A stretch of 64,000 bases of DNA from GH45 sp046704385 (lineage in GTDB: Bacteria; Bacteroidota; Bacteroidia; Bacteroidales; SZUA-534), in the NCBI GenBank assembly GCA_046704385.1, contig JBJKSB010000079.1:1-64000 (forward strand), read 5' to 3'. The translations under genes and the position numbers were made by a program. The notes under the pieces are model-generated. The model made no database searches, was not told the DNA's origin, and saw only the letters and a program-made list of their open reading frames with translations. Below are positions 1 to 8,711 of the stretch, piece by piece (positions within the stretch are counted from its first letter, which is position 1; the number at the start of each line of letters is the position of its first letter).

Positions 1-29
1 AATCCGGCAAAACCAGATAGCTGGAATAA

Positions 30-1127
30 TCAGGGATTTTGGTTAAAAAATATCACACAAACCACTTCTGTTTTTAATCCAACATCATCCTGATAATAAT
101 GCCGTACCGGGGCAATCCCTTTTATAACCTTCTTTAAAGCCAGGTTGGATTTATCAAAATACCAGTCCTCAATAAACAAAACCGACCATATTTCTTCAGG
201 ATGCACATCCATTTTTATGGTTTGCGCAACATAATCACCATTCTGGTCCATATACGAAATAGTTTTCATCCCCGCCCCCATTCGTTTTTCAACTTCGTCC
301 ATTCCTATTTCCTTCTTTGTAGAAAAATCGAATACTTTTAACTTCCCGGATTTTATCCCATCAAAAAGCAGATTAACAAACTTTTTAAAGGTGTATGAAT
401 TCCAAAATGAGTTACAATCATTATCCAAGGTAACGAACCCATTTACAAATTCTGATTTTTCCTGTTTAGACATATCCAGGTACTCCTGATATGACCCGGC
501 CCAGATATTTACCTTTGTAACTTTTGAACATGCCAACTCCCAATGGGGTTTTATACTATCATTTGGAATTACTGAAAAAACTTTGAGATACCTAATTTCA
601 TCACTGTTTGCGGGTGAATATTTCCTTACTAAATCATATTTAAGAATCTTTTTTGTGAGGGTAAAATCGATACCTTTAAGAAACCAGTCTTCCAAAAATC
701 CAATCCTGACAATCTCCTCAGGTCTGTATTCAGAAGCTGTGGTTTGGGTTTTAGTGTTTCCATCCTGATCTTCGTAGGAAATAGTTTGAATCCCCATTCC
801 AAGCTGTTTTTTAATATCAGCTAAAGATAACTGAGCCGGCTCATTATCAGTATCGTAATTTGATTCCAAAGAATTGTCACTTTGATAAACCTTTATTTCA
901 CCTTTTAAAGCTTTATCTATAATATATGATGTAAAATCGAAATATTCCTTTTGGTAGTGTGCGAGGCTTAAACCAAACATACTGTCGCTTTTAATCAATG
1001 GAGCATAATAAACCCTTTGATTTTTTGGCATCAGAGCATTTTCGGTTTTCTTAATTTCAGTATCATCAGGAGTTTGGCAATACGAAAAAAACAGAACAAG
1101 GACAGAAATAATGGCTAAATTTTTCAT
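30..1127 (-). CDS. Lipoprotein with two tandem GldN/PorN-like domains
   Basis: A 365-residue exported protein. The N-terminus has a hydrophobic segment ending at Cys17, so it is probably a lipoprotein, although Tyr at -1 is unusual. The body is an internal duplication: residues ~95-175 and ~270-355 align, sharing a G-(M/A)-G-hydrophobic-(Q/K)-TISY-x-DQ-(D/N)-G block, then PEEI, then (L/I)EDW(F/Y). The second copy has EDWYFDKSN followed by KGIAPVRHYY, which resembles the C-terminal part of GldN/PorN, a periplasmic part of the type IX secretion and gliding machine. That similarity is recalled from family knowledge. No gldK, gldL or gldM lies beside it, so a role in T9SS is only an inference. 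It may be an orphan relative with its own function. Confidence 0.6.
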   Translation of the reverse strand: MKNLAIISVLVLFFSYCQTPDDTEIKKTENALMPKNQRVYYAPLIKSDSMFGLSLAHYQKEYFDFTSYIIDKALKGEIKVYQSDNSLESNYDTDNEPAQLSLADIKKQLGMGIQTISYEDQDGNTKTQTTASEYRPEEIVRIGFLEDWFLKGIDFTLTKKILKYDLVRKYSPANSDEIRYLKVFSVIPNDSIKPHWELACSKVTKVNIWAGSYQEYLDMSKQEKSEFVNGFVTLDNDCNSFWNSYTFKKFVNLLFDGIKSGKLKVFDFSTKKEIGMDEVEKRMGAGMKTISYMDQNGDYVAQTIKMDVHPEEIWSVLFIEDWYFDKSNLALKKVIKGIAPVRHYYQDDVGLKTEVVCVIFFNQNP

Positions 1128-1351
1128 TGGTTTAGGTTTTTAAAAATTAAAATAAAATAGCAGAATTAAACTATCATCGTAACTAACTGATAGCTAATTT
1201 AGTAAAATTACTATAAACAAATACATTTAGTGTCTCAGCTTCATTTATAAAGAATTTGTAAAGTTATTATCACCAGGGTTCTGCATAGATAAGTCCTATC
1301 TCTCATAAAAGGGTTTGGCACAAGATACAAGCCTCAGAAAATTCATCAGAT

Positions 1352-1380
1352 AAAAAAAGCAACGAATTAATATTCGCTGC
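1352..1380 (-). terminator. Rho-independent terminator after acs
   Basis: Read on the minus strand, a 9-bp stem (arms 1359-1367 and 1372-1380, one G-T pair, 4-nt loop) is followed by seven T. It lies about 27 bp past the acs stop codon. Confidence 0.7.
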
Positions 1381-1406
1381 CATTAATTATGAGGTTAAAA
1401 CTTCAA

Positions 1407-3350
1407 TTATCCTCTTAGCTCAATCAGCTTTTCAACTATTGATGGATCGGCTAAAGTTGATATATCTCCTAAATCGTTTGTTTGTTTAGCGGCAATTTTT
1501 CGCAGAATCCTGCGCATTATTTTTCCTGAACGGGTTTTGGGCAATCCCGGAGCAATCAATATATAATCGGGCGTAGCAATAGGACCAATATGGTGCCTGA
1601 CTTCATTTTTCAGTTCACCAATTAATTCACCATTTGATTCATAACCCTCACGGAGAATTACATAGGCAAAAATACCCTCACCGCGAATATCATGCGGGAA
1701 GCCAACCACTGCCGCCTCAGCACACAACGGATGTGCAACCAAAGCACTTTCAATTTCAGCCGAGCCAATTCTATGTCCGGCCACATTCATTACATCGTCA
1801 ACCCTGCCTGTTATCCAATAATATCCATGTTCATCACGTGTAGCTCCGTCACCTGTTAAATAGTAACCATTAAAACTTCTCAGGTAATTATTCATAAACC
1901 GCTGATGATCACCCTGTATGGTTCGTGCCATACTTGGCCAGGGATTTTTTATTGCCAACAAACCAGAAACACTATTTCCTTCAATCTCCTGACCTTCAGG
2001 AGTCAATAAAACCGGTTCAATACCGAAAAACGGAAGCGTTGCTGATCCCGGTTTTGTTGGAGTAGCAGCAGGCAATGGAGTAATTAAGATACCGCCCGTT
2101 TCGGTCTGCCACCAAGTATCTACAATTGAACAACGCTTTTCGCCTACTACTTCATAATACCACTTCCATGTATCCGGATTTATAGGCTCACCCACAGTTC
2201 CTAGTACTCTCAGACTGGAACGATCATACTTTGTAACAAAACTATCACCTTCCCTTTGAATGGCCCTGATAGCAGTTGGAGCAGTATATAACTGTGTAAT
2301 CTTCAATCGTTCTACCATCTCCCAATACCTGCCGGCATCCGGATAATTCGGAACGCTCTCAAACAACACGGTGGTTCCACCATTAGCCAATGGCCCGTAA
2401 ACTACATAAGTATGTCCTGTAATCCAGCCAATATCAGCCATACAGGCATATATGTCCCCTTCATTTATATCAAAAACATATTTATGAGTTAACGCAGCAT
2501 AAAGCAGGTATCCAGCCGTTGTATGTGCCATCCCCTTGGGTCTTCCAGTGCTGCCTGAAGTATATAATAAAAACAGGGTATCTTCTGAATCCATATGTTC
2601 TATGGGACAGTAAGGTCGTTCAGACTCCATTGCCTCGTTTAACCAAATGTCGCGTGGCGGAAAAAAAGGAATTTTATTATCTGTCCGTTTGGCCACAAAA
2701 ACATTCTGAATGGTAGGACAAGCCATTACTGCTTCATCTACCGTTCTTTTCAAAGGTATAATGCGATTACCTCTTACTCCTTCATTTGCGGTAATAACCG
2801 CTTTACATTTAGCATCATTAATACGGTCGCGCAATGCCTCAGCACTAAATCCGGCAAAAACCACAGAATGTACAGCACCAATACGTGCGCAAGCCAACAT
2901 AGCATAAACTGCCTCAGGAATCATTGGCATATATAAAGCCACCCTGTCCCCCTTTCGAATATTGTTATGTCGAAGGACATTCGCCATTCGCGATACCTCG
3001 CGTTGCAACTCCCTATAAGTAATTTTCTTTCCCTGTCCGGGTTCGTCGGCCTCCCAAATAATTGCCACCTGGTCACCTCTGGTTTTCACATGACGATCCA
3101 CACAATTTTCACATGCATTAAGTTTACCTCCTAAAAACCATGATATCATTCCTTCATTTAAATCGCAGTCTTTTACATCCTGAAAGTTATGCTGCCACGT
3201 CAAAATCTCTTTTGCTTTGGTTTCCCAAAACTCTTCACTGTTTTTTACACTTTCCTCATAAAGTTCATTGTATTGGTCCAAAGTTGAAACCAAAGACTTG
3301 TGAAAATGCTCTTTCACCGGATGATAGTAATGATCAAAATTGTCTGACAT
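1407..3350 (-). CDS. acs: Acetyl-CoA synthetase (AMP-forming)
   Basis: Converts acetate, ATP and CoA to acetyl-CoA, AMP and pyrophosphate in the cytoplasm. At 647 residues it is full length for the Acs family. The AMP-binding P-loop YTSGSTGRPKG is at residues 263-273. The adenylation motif DTWWQTETGG is at 411-420. The C-terminal catalytic lysine motif PKTRSGKIMRR, with Lys610, is the usual site of regulatory acetylation. A TGD and a GRxDD hinge segment precede it. The gene stands alone on the minus strand, with its own terminator and a leader holding an 11-bp inverted repeat. No Pat or Sir2 gene is seen nearby. The assignment is secure. Confidence 0.97.
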   Translation of the reverse strand: MSDNFDHYYHPVKEHFHKSLVSTLDQYNELYEESVKNSEEFWETKAKEILTWQHNFQDVKDCDLNEGMISWFLGGKLNACENCVDRHVKTRGDQVAIIWEADEPGQGKKITYRELQREVSRMANVLRHNNIRKGDRVALYMPMIPEAVYAMLACARIGAVHSVVFAGFSAEALRDRINDAKCKAVITANEGVRGNRIIPLKRTVDEAVMACPTIQNVFVAKRTDNKIPFFPPRDIWLNEAMESERPYCPIEHMDSEDTLFLLYTSGSTGRPKGMAHTTAGYLLYAALTHKYVFDINEGDIYACMADIGWITGHTYVVYGPLANGGTTVLFESVPNYPDAGRYWEMVERLKITQLYTAPTAIRAIQREGDSFVTKYDRSSLRVLGTVGEPINPDTWKWYYEVVGEKRCSIVDTWWQTETGGILITPLPAATPTKPGSATLPFFGIEPVLLTPEGQEIEGNSVSGLLAIKNPWPSMARTIQGDHQRFMNNYLRSFNGYYLTGDGATRDEHGYYWITGRVDDVMNVAGHRIGSAEIESALVAHPLCAEAAVVGFPHDIRGEGIFAYVILREGYESNGELIGELKNEVRHHIGPIATPDYILIAPGLPKTRSGKIMRRILRKIAAKQTNDLGDISTLADPSIVEKLIELRG

Positions 3351-3367
3351 AGCTGTAAAATTTAATT

Positions 3368-3423
3368 AAAATGCTTTTAAAAGTAACAAACAACTTAATC
3401 ATTTTAATGTTAAAAAGCATTTT
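3368..3423 (-). repeat. 11-bp inverted repeat in the acs leader
   Basis: Arms AAAATGCTTTT (3368-3378) and AAAAGCATTTT (3413-3423) are perfect complements separated by 34 bp. The element lies 18-73 bp upstream of the acs start. It could fold in the leader RNA or bind a dimeric regulator; nothing decides between them. Confidence 0.45.
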
Positions 3424-3537
3424 TTTTCTTACATTAACTGATTAATATCAGTAATTATAATCATTTTTTTACAGTATAAAGTTGAATGGATTTGATATAC
3501 AGAACATTATATTGACTCACTATAAAAGCTTTTAATT

Positions 3538-4437
3538 CTATTCTGCTGGTGCAAATATTTCGATTGCCTGAGGCAAACAGGTAATTTCAACCGGAGTAAT
3601 TCCCTCCAGTTCACCATCAGGAGATAAGGGTTTCACTTTATCCAACTCAATTTTGATTTGCCTGGCCTTAAATGTATCAATATAGGGATCGCCAATATGT
3701 TCACCTTTAAATATTTTAGAAAAAAGTGAAAGTAGTTTTATTCTGCCCATTTTTTTAGCAACAATAACATCAAGATATCCATCAGTTATGGAAGCATTGG
3801 GAGCCATAAGATATGACGCTCCCGTATATCTAGAATTTGAAATCTCAACCAGTAATTGCTCATATTCAAATCCTTTTCCATCAATTTCGATTCTCATTTT
3901 ATTGGTTCTTAAAAGCAACATACGATGCAAAACTCCTATGGTATAGGCAAAGTCGCCAAACAATTTAAAATGCCGTGCTGTTTGTACCACATCGGTAACA
4001 AAACCAAAACCCAGGATATTAATGAAATAACTCGTTCTACTTGAAGTTTTGAATTGTGCAACATCCACCTTTCTGGTAAAGCCATTTTTTATCAATTTCA
4101 TAGCTTTTTGCAGATCGTTAGTTGTAAGACCAATATCCTTTACAAAGGCATTCCCGGTGCCCACAGGAATAACTCCCAAAGGAATCCTTTTTTCAGATTT
4201 ATTTTGAAAATACCCGTTTACAACCTCATATAGGGTCCCATCTCCACCAGCACTTACAATACCATCGTAATTATTAAAATCCACATTACACACAATCTCA
4301 ACAGCATGTCTTGGGTATTGTGTATAGACAATTTCAGCATCTATTTTATTCTCTGTCAAAAGAGCTTTAACAACCGAAAGTTTTTTGGCAGAAACTTTAT
4401 GGGCTGTTTTAATATTATATACTAAAAGTATCTTCAT
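3538..4437 (-). CDS. YegS/DgkB-type lipid kinase
   Basis: A 299-residue diacylglycerol-kinase-catalytic-domain protein. The nucleotide-binding motif GGDGT is at residues 64-68, and PVGTGNAFVKD at about 91-101 matches the conserved GTGN loop. A PDGE motif at about 273 belongs to the second sub-domain. Members of this family phosphorylate membrane lipids such as diacylglycerol, phosphatidylglycerol or sphingoid bases. The substrate cannot be read from sequence; since many Bacteroidota make sphingolipids, a sphingoid substrate is possible but is only inference. The gene stands alone between acs and a T9SS cargo gene. Confidence 0.88.
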   Translation of the reverse strand: MKILLVYNIKTAHKVSAKKLSVVKALLTENKIDAEIVYTQYPRHAVEIVCNVDFNNYDGIVSAGGDGTLYEVVNGYFQNKSEKRIPLGVIPVGTGNAFVKDIGLTTNDLQKAMKLIKNGFTRKVDVAQFKTSSRTSYFINILGFGFVTDVVQTARHFKLFGDFAYTIGVLHRMLLLRTNKMRIEIDGKGFEYEQLLVEISNSRYTGASYLMAPNASITDGYLDVIVAKKMGRIKLLSLFSKIFKGEHIGDPYIDTFKARQIKIELDKVKPLSPDGELEGITPVEITCLPQAIEIFAPAE

Positions 4438-4504
4438 TGGCTTTTACTTCGTTATCAATTAAAACTAATACTATTATTCAATATTTCAATACTTTTCGTA
4501 TCAA

Positions 4505-4534
4505 TAAAAAAGGCCACTCAAAAAATGAGTGACC
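4505..4534 (-). terminator. Second terminator-like hairpin after the T9SS cargo gene
   Basis: A 9-bp stem (4512-4520 with 4526-4534, one G-T pair, A-rich loop) is followed on the minus strand by six T. It sits about 110 bp beyond a stronger terminator and could be a back-up. Confidence 0.5.
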
Positions 4535-4617
4535 CTTGTAATTGCTTATTTGAAAATATACTCTACTTTGCTTTACAGATATTTTAAAACAATCACACCT
4601 CTGAAAAGATGATCCGT

Positions 4618-4653
4618 TTTAAAAAAAGCAAGGACATTGCTCTGCCCTTGCTT
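4618..4653 (-). terminator. Rho-independent terminator after the T9SS cargo gene
   Basis: Arms 4626-4633 and 4646-4653 form the perfect stem AAGCAAGG/CCTTGCTT. On the minus strand it runs into a long T tract. It starts 18 bp past the stop codon of the gene at 4671-5936. Confidence 0.85.
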
Positions 4654-4670
4654 ATTAATTGTATTCTAAA

Positions 4671-5936
4671 TTATTTTTTAACCAATTTGGTTGTTTGAAC
4701 TGATCCGTCAACAGTCGTAACTTTCAGAATATAAATTCCTTGGTTAAGATCACTAACATTCAACAACATTTGATCCTGGCCACTATTAACTTTTGTACCA
4801 ACAACGCTTCCATTGATTCCAATAACCTGAATGCTTGAAATTGAAGAAGCATTCTTAATATATAATAAATCAGTCATTGGATTTGGATAAGCTTCGAAAA
4901 CAACGTCATTCATGTCGTTAATATCAAGTATAACAGCTTTTACTGTTGCAACAGCTGATTCGTTTTTATTATTATCAACAGCTTTCACTCCTAAGGTGTG
5001 AGTACCAACTGCAAGACTGCTTAATTTATCGGTAACAGCAGCATCAGCAGTTTGTGGATAAATAGGATCAGCTTCATCAGTACCATCAACTGAAACAATA
5101 TATTTCAGTACAGCGGTATTATCAGTTGAAGCATCCCAAGAGAAGTCAACATCTGCTCCACTTACAGTAGCAGCAAGATTTGATGGATCAGTAGGTGCTT
5201 CAGTATCAGGAATAAGTTTGAATGAACCATCAACTTGAGCTTCAATTGTTCCCCACAATGATGGGTCATTAAATGGTTTATCAGTAGAAGAATTTAACGT
5301 AATTTGATTACGGTTAGCATCGCTGGCAACAGCATCATTATCACTAACTAATACATCGAATCCCATTAAAGTACCAGAAACCTGCTCAAATGCAGTAGAT
5401 GACACCTGAGAGAATCCAGCTTTCATATCATTCCATTTAATATTTAGTTCAAAAGTATAACCGGTTGCAGTGCGGGTATAAACCTGATGAGCTGTAGTAT
5501 CAACCCCAGGAAATGAACCATTATTTACAGTAAATGCTGAATCAGGAACCAATCTAAACTGATAATCAGTACTATCAAATGCGGCATCAACAGCTTGTAC
5601 CCAACCGCCATTTCTTGGCCAGTGAATATTTTTAGTATTATGTAAATCAAGGTAAACTTCAATGTTATCAACCTGATAAGCAGTTCCTGCATTTACAATG
5701 CTGTCATCAGTTACCTCAAAAAACATATAGATTGAATCACCATCATAATTAAGTTTAACAGATGCTGAAAAATCCGTCGAATCATCAACTGAACCCACAA
5801 TTACATTCTTAATTTGGAAGGGTTCTCCGGAAGCTGATTTACTGGTATTTTTGGTTTGACCTATCGTCAAACCTCCAAAGCCGATCAAAAACAATAAGGA
5901 AAATACTATTTTCCTTGTGAGTAGGTAGTTTCTCAT
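4671..5936 (-). CDS. Secreted CBM9-like/FN3 protein with T9SS type A sorting signal
   Basis: A 421-residue exported protein. A signal peptide ends near Gln27. Residues ~35-240 resemble the CBM9-like/DOMON beta-sandwich fold (DGDSIYMFFEVTDDS, then DNIEVYLDL). Residues ~245-335 look like a fibronectin type III domain. After a short linker, residues ~349-421 are a type IX C-terminal sorting domain: AYPNPMTDLLYI, then GxxV and GIYILKV, ending in KLVKK. The protein is therefore probably moved across the outer membrane by T9SS and anchored to the surface or released. The ligand is unknown; sugar binding is only a family-level guess. It is monocistronic, with a promoter candidate and two terminators. 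Confidence 0.85.
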   Translation of the reverse strand: MRNYLLTRKIVFSLLFLIGFGGLTIGQTKNTSKSASGEPFQIKNVIVGSVDDSTDFSASVKLNYDGDSIYMFFEVTDDSIVNAGTAYQVDNIEVYLDLHNTKNIHWPRNGGWVQAVDAAFDSTDYQFRLVPDSAFTVNNGSFPGVDTTAHQVYTRTATGYTFELNIKWNDMKAGFSQVSSTAFEQVSGTLMGFDVLVSDNDAVASDANRNQITLNSSTDKPFNDPSLWGTIEAQVDGSFKLIPDTEAPTDPSNLAATVSGADVDFSWDASTDNTAVLKYIVSVDGTDEADPIYPQTADAAVTDKLSSLAVGTHTLGVKAVDNNKNESAVATVKAVILDINDMNDVVFEAYPNPMTDLLYIKNASSISSIQVIGINGSVVGTKVNSGQDQMLLNVSDLNQGIYILKVTTVDGSVQTTKLVKK

Positions 5937-6333
5937 AATATAATTTGTTAGTTAATAATTGAGTTTTGTCAATTTGCTGCCGCAAGATAACACAAATATT
6001 TTATTTGTTCAATAGGTAGAATTGAATATATTTTAGTTTTTGTAATATTTTTTTACAAAATCGCACAAATATTGTTACAAATAATAGAATTCACCTCCCC
6101 AATTAACAATAATAGCTTACGTTTAAGCCTAATGTTCAGCGTTTATTAATGGGCTATTGAATCAAATTGCTATCAAGTGACGTTTATAATAGATAACAAC
6201 CTGTTTATAGTACTTTTTCAATGTTTTGCATTAAAATTTTTATACTTAGTCAACTTTTAAGGAAAACTTTCCTTATTATAACTTGAAATTAGGATCAAAT
6301 TAAATCTGCAGAGATTTTTTAGCTATTCAATAG
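5937..6333. other. Gap between the T9SS cargo gene and the TerC-like gene
   Basis: About 400 bp, AT-rich and without a credible ORF. It holds the promoter candidate at 5982-6012 and a compact palindrome at 6259-6274 (AAGGAAA, 2-nt centre, TTTCCTT). The palindrome lies 60 bp past the stop of the TerC-like gene; with so short a centre it is more like a protein-binding site than a terminator. Confidence 0.5.
5982..6012 (-). promoter_or_regulatory. Candidate Bacteroidota promoter for the T9SS cargo gene
   Basis: On the minus strand, TTG (6012-6010) is followed after 20 bp by TATCTTGC (5989-5982), one mismatch from TAnnTTTG. It is 46 bp upstream of the start codon. Confidence 0.4.
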
Positions 6334-7380
6334 TTAAGATTCTGCATTTGCTTTCACAGGAAAGATGATTGAAAAAACAACACTTGCCACTAATATGGAT
6401 AGTATAAAATATAAAGAGTACTCTGGCATAAAACCATGGCGATTTAACCATTCGTGGGCCAAAAGTTTAATCCCAACAAAAACCAACAATATAGCTACTC
6501 CGATTTTTAATAAATAGAATTTGTCGACAATTCTTATCAATAAAAAGAAAAGTGACCGTAATCCAAGAATGGCAAAGATGTTTGAAAAGAAAACTATATA
6601 TGGATCACGTGTAACAGAAAAAATAGCAGGAATTGAATCGAATGCAAAGATCAGATCACTTAATTCAATGATTATTAAAACAATTAATAATGGAGTTATA
6701 AATAGTCGTCCCTCCTTACTTATTAAAAATTTGCTCTTAACATATCGGGGAAAAACATTGAATTTTTTTGATAAAAATCTTACAAGGGGCTGATTTTGAG
6801 GTTCAATACTAAAATCTTTGTTTCTATCGATAATCATTTTAATTCCGATGTAAACCAAATAGACCCCAAAAATATATAACACCCATTCAAAATGATAAAT
6901 TAGCGCAGCTCCTGCAAATATGAATATAAACCTCATGAGGATGGCTCCCAAAATTCCCCAGAATAATACTTTTTTGTAATCCCGCCTTTTAACAGAAAAA
7001 GCCGAAAGAATGGCCATCATGACAAATAAATTGTCGACAGAAAGCGATTTTTCTATCAGGTAGCCTGAAAGATAATTTATGGTAGTATCTTTTCTGTAAA
7101 TTTCAAGGCTTGCCGCAAAATCATTTGAATCTATTTTCAATGATGGAGAATAATGATTAATAACCTTTTGAAGATCATCTATATTCTCCATACCATGTAT
7201 ATGCTCGGCAAAGAATCTTAAAAAAACTGCAAAAAGCAATGCCAACGAAATCCATACTGCACTCCACACAGCAGCTTCCCTTATCGATACTTCATGACTT
7301 TTTTTGCCTATCACTAAAAGATCGAGCAATAAGATTCCAACAATAAAACAAACAAAAATGATAAAGAAAATCTGTTCCAT
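6334..7380 (-). CDS. TerC/Alx-family integral membrane protein
   Basis: A 348-residue polytopic protein of the TerC family, linked in other bacteria to manganese export or metal homeostasis. Two conserved acidic membrane motifs are present: EKSLSVDNLFV at residues 110-120 and ELSDLIFAFDS at 239-249. About eight or nine hydrophobic segments can be counted. A polar stretch of about 45 residues between the second and third segments (~60-105) is longer than in compact homologues. The gene is alone on the minus strand. No tellurite-resistance genes or yybP-ykoY riboswitch can be recognised upstream, so the substrate is open. Confidence 0.88.
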   Translation of the reverse strand: MEQIFFIIFVCFIVGILLLDLLVIGKKSHEVSIREAAVWSAVWISLALLFAVFLRFFAEHIHGMENIDDLQKVINHYSPSLKIDSNDFAASLEIYRKDTTINYLSGYLIEKSLSVDNLFVMMAILSAFSVKRRDYKKVLFWGILGAILMRFIFIFAGAALIYHFEWVLYIFGVYLVYIGIKMIIDRNKDFSIEPQNQPLVRFLSKKFNVFPRYVKSKFLISKEGRLFITPLLIVLIIIELSDLIFAFDSIPAIFSVTRDPYIVFFSNIFAILGLRSLFFLLIRIVDKFYLLKIGVAILLVFVGIKLLAHEWLNRHGFMPEYSLYFILSILVASVVFSIIFPVKANAES

Positions 7381-7399
7381 CAGGTTTAAATTATGGATA

Positions 7400-7407
7400 C
7401 AAATCTA
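7400..7407 (-). promoter_or_regulatory. -7 box candidate for the TerC-like gene
   Basis: TAGATTTG on the minus strand fits TAnnTTTG exactly, 20 bp upstream of the start. No clear TTG is seen at -33. Confidence 0.35.
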
Positions 7408-7443
7408 TGGATTAAAATGAAGGTTCCCTAAGTTCTTTTAAAG

Positions 7444-8625
7444 CTAAGTAACATTAATAATACCCCCAATCGGGCTGGCAAATTTTATTACATCGGCCTT
7501 TTCAATATTTTTTTCACAAAGAATCAACAATCGTTCAATAACATTCCTGAATTCTCTGATATTTCCGGTCCAATTAATGCGTTTTAATTCCTCAATGGCT
7601 TCATCAGTAATTTTGATTTTTGGCGAACCGTATTCATCACAAATCTGGGCGATAAAATAATCAGCCAACAAAGGTACATCATCAATTCGGTCATTTAAGG
7701 CTGGTACATGCATTAGAATTACGCTTATCCTGTGGTATAAATCTTCACGAAAACGGTTTTGTTTAATTTCCTCTTCAAGATTTTTATTGGTGGCAGCAAT
7801 AACCCTGACATTAATATTTATATCCTTGTCTGCCCCGACGCGTGTTATTTTATTCTCTTGCAAAGCCCGCAAAACCTTTGCCTGAGCCGAGAGGCTCATA
7901 TCTCCAATTTCATCAAGAAATATAGTGCCGTTTTCAGCTTGTTCGAACTTCCCTTTTCGCTGTTTAATGGCTGAGGTAAAAGCGCCTTTTTCATGTCCAA
8001 ATAATTCACTTTCAATCAATTCAGAGGGAATAGCCGCACAATTGACTTCAATAAACGGCCCATCAGCACGGTTGCTTTTATCATGGATCCATCGAGCCAC
8101 CACCTCTTTACCTGTACCATTTTTTCCTGTGATTAAAACGCGTGCCTCTGTAGGTGCCACCCGGTCAATCATATCTTTTATTAGTGTGATAGCCGGTGAT
8201 TCGCCAACCATATCGTAAGTTTTGCTGATTTTTCTCCGTAAAGTTTTTGTTTCATTTATCAGCTCGCTTCGGTCGGTAGCATTCCTGACGGTTAACAGCA
8301 AACGGTTTAAATCCAGTGGCTTTTCAATAAAATCAAAGGCCCCCATCTTAACAGCCTTAACAGCAGTATCCACATTTCCATGTCCTGATATCATTACTAC
8401 CTGAACATCGCTATTCAAGTTCCCGATCTGTTCCAACACTTCAATTCCGTCCATTTCAGGCATTTTAATATCAAGCAAAACCACATCAAAGGAATTAGAT
8501 TTCAGCATATCAAGGCCAACCAATCCATTTTCAGCCAGATCAACCTCATGCTTTTCGTATTCCAAAATTTCTTTAAGTGTATTTCGAATGCTTTTTTCGT
8601 CGTCAACTACAAGTATTTTTGCCAT
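7444..8625 (-). CDS. NtrC-type response regulator lacking the Fis domain
   Basis: A 393-residue two-domain regulator. The receiver domain (1-120) keeps Asp8, Asp9, phospho-acceptor Asp52 and Lys102. The AAA+ sigma-54 activator domain (~140-380) has Walker A GKNGTGKE (167-174) and Walker B TIFLDEIGD (~234-242). The loop that contacts sigma-54 is GAFTSA (214-219), not the canonical GAFTGA. The protein ends about 13 residues after the AAA+ lid, so the usual C-terminal Fis-type helix-turn-helix is absent. It may act on sigma-54 from solution or need a partner for promoter targeting. No partner histidine kinase is adjacent. It follows the ppx gene at an 86-bp distance. Confidence 0.9.
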   Translation of the reverse strand: MAKILVVDDEKSIRNTLKEILEYEKHEVDLAENGLVGLDMLKSNSFDVVLLDIKMPEMDGIEVLEQIGNLNSDVQVVMISGHGNVDTAVKAVKMGAFDFIEKPLDLNRLLLTVRNATDRSELINETKTLRRKISKTYDMVGESPAITLIKDMIDRVAPTEARVLITGKNGTGKEVVARWIHDKSNRADGPFIEVNCAAIPSELIESELFGHEKGAFTSAIKQRKGKFEQAENGTIFLDEIGDMSLSAQAKVLRALQENKITRVGADKDININVRVIAATNKNLEEEIKQNRFREDLYHRISVILMHVPALNDRIDDVPLLADYFIAQICDEYGSPKIKITDEAIEELKRINWTGNIREFRNVIERLLILCEKNIEKADVIKFASPIGGIINVT

Positions 8626-8711
8626 GATATGAATTGAGGTTTAAATTTTTTATAAAATTTTTACAGGAAATTAACTCAACCAAATTTCATTCCAAAAATC
8701 AGTTTTTTTAT

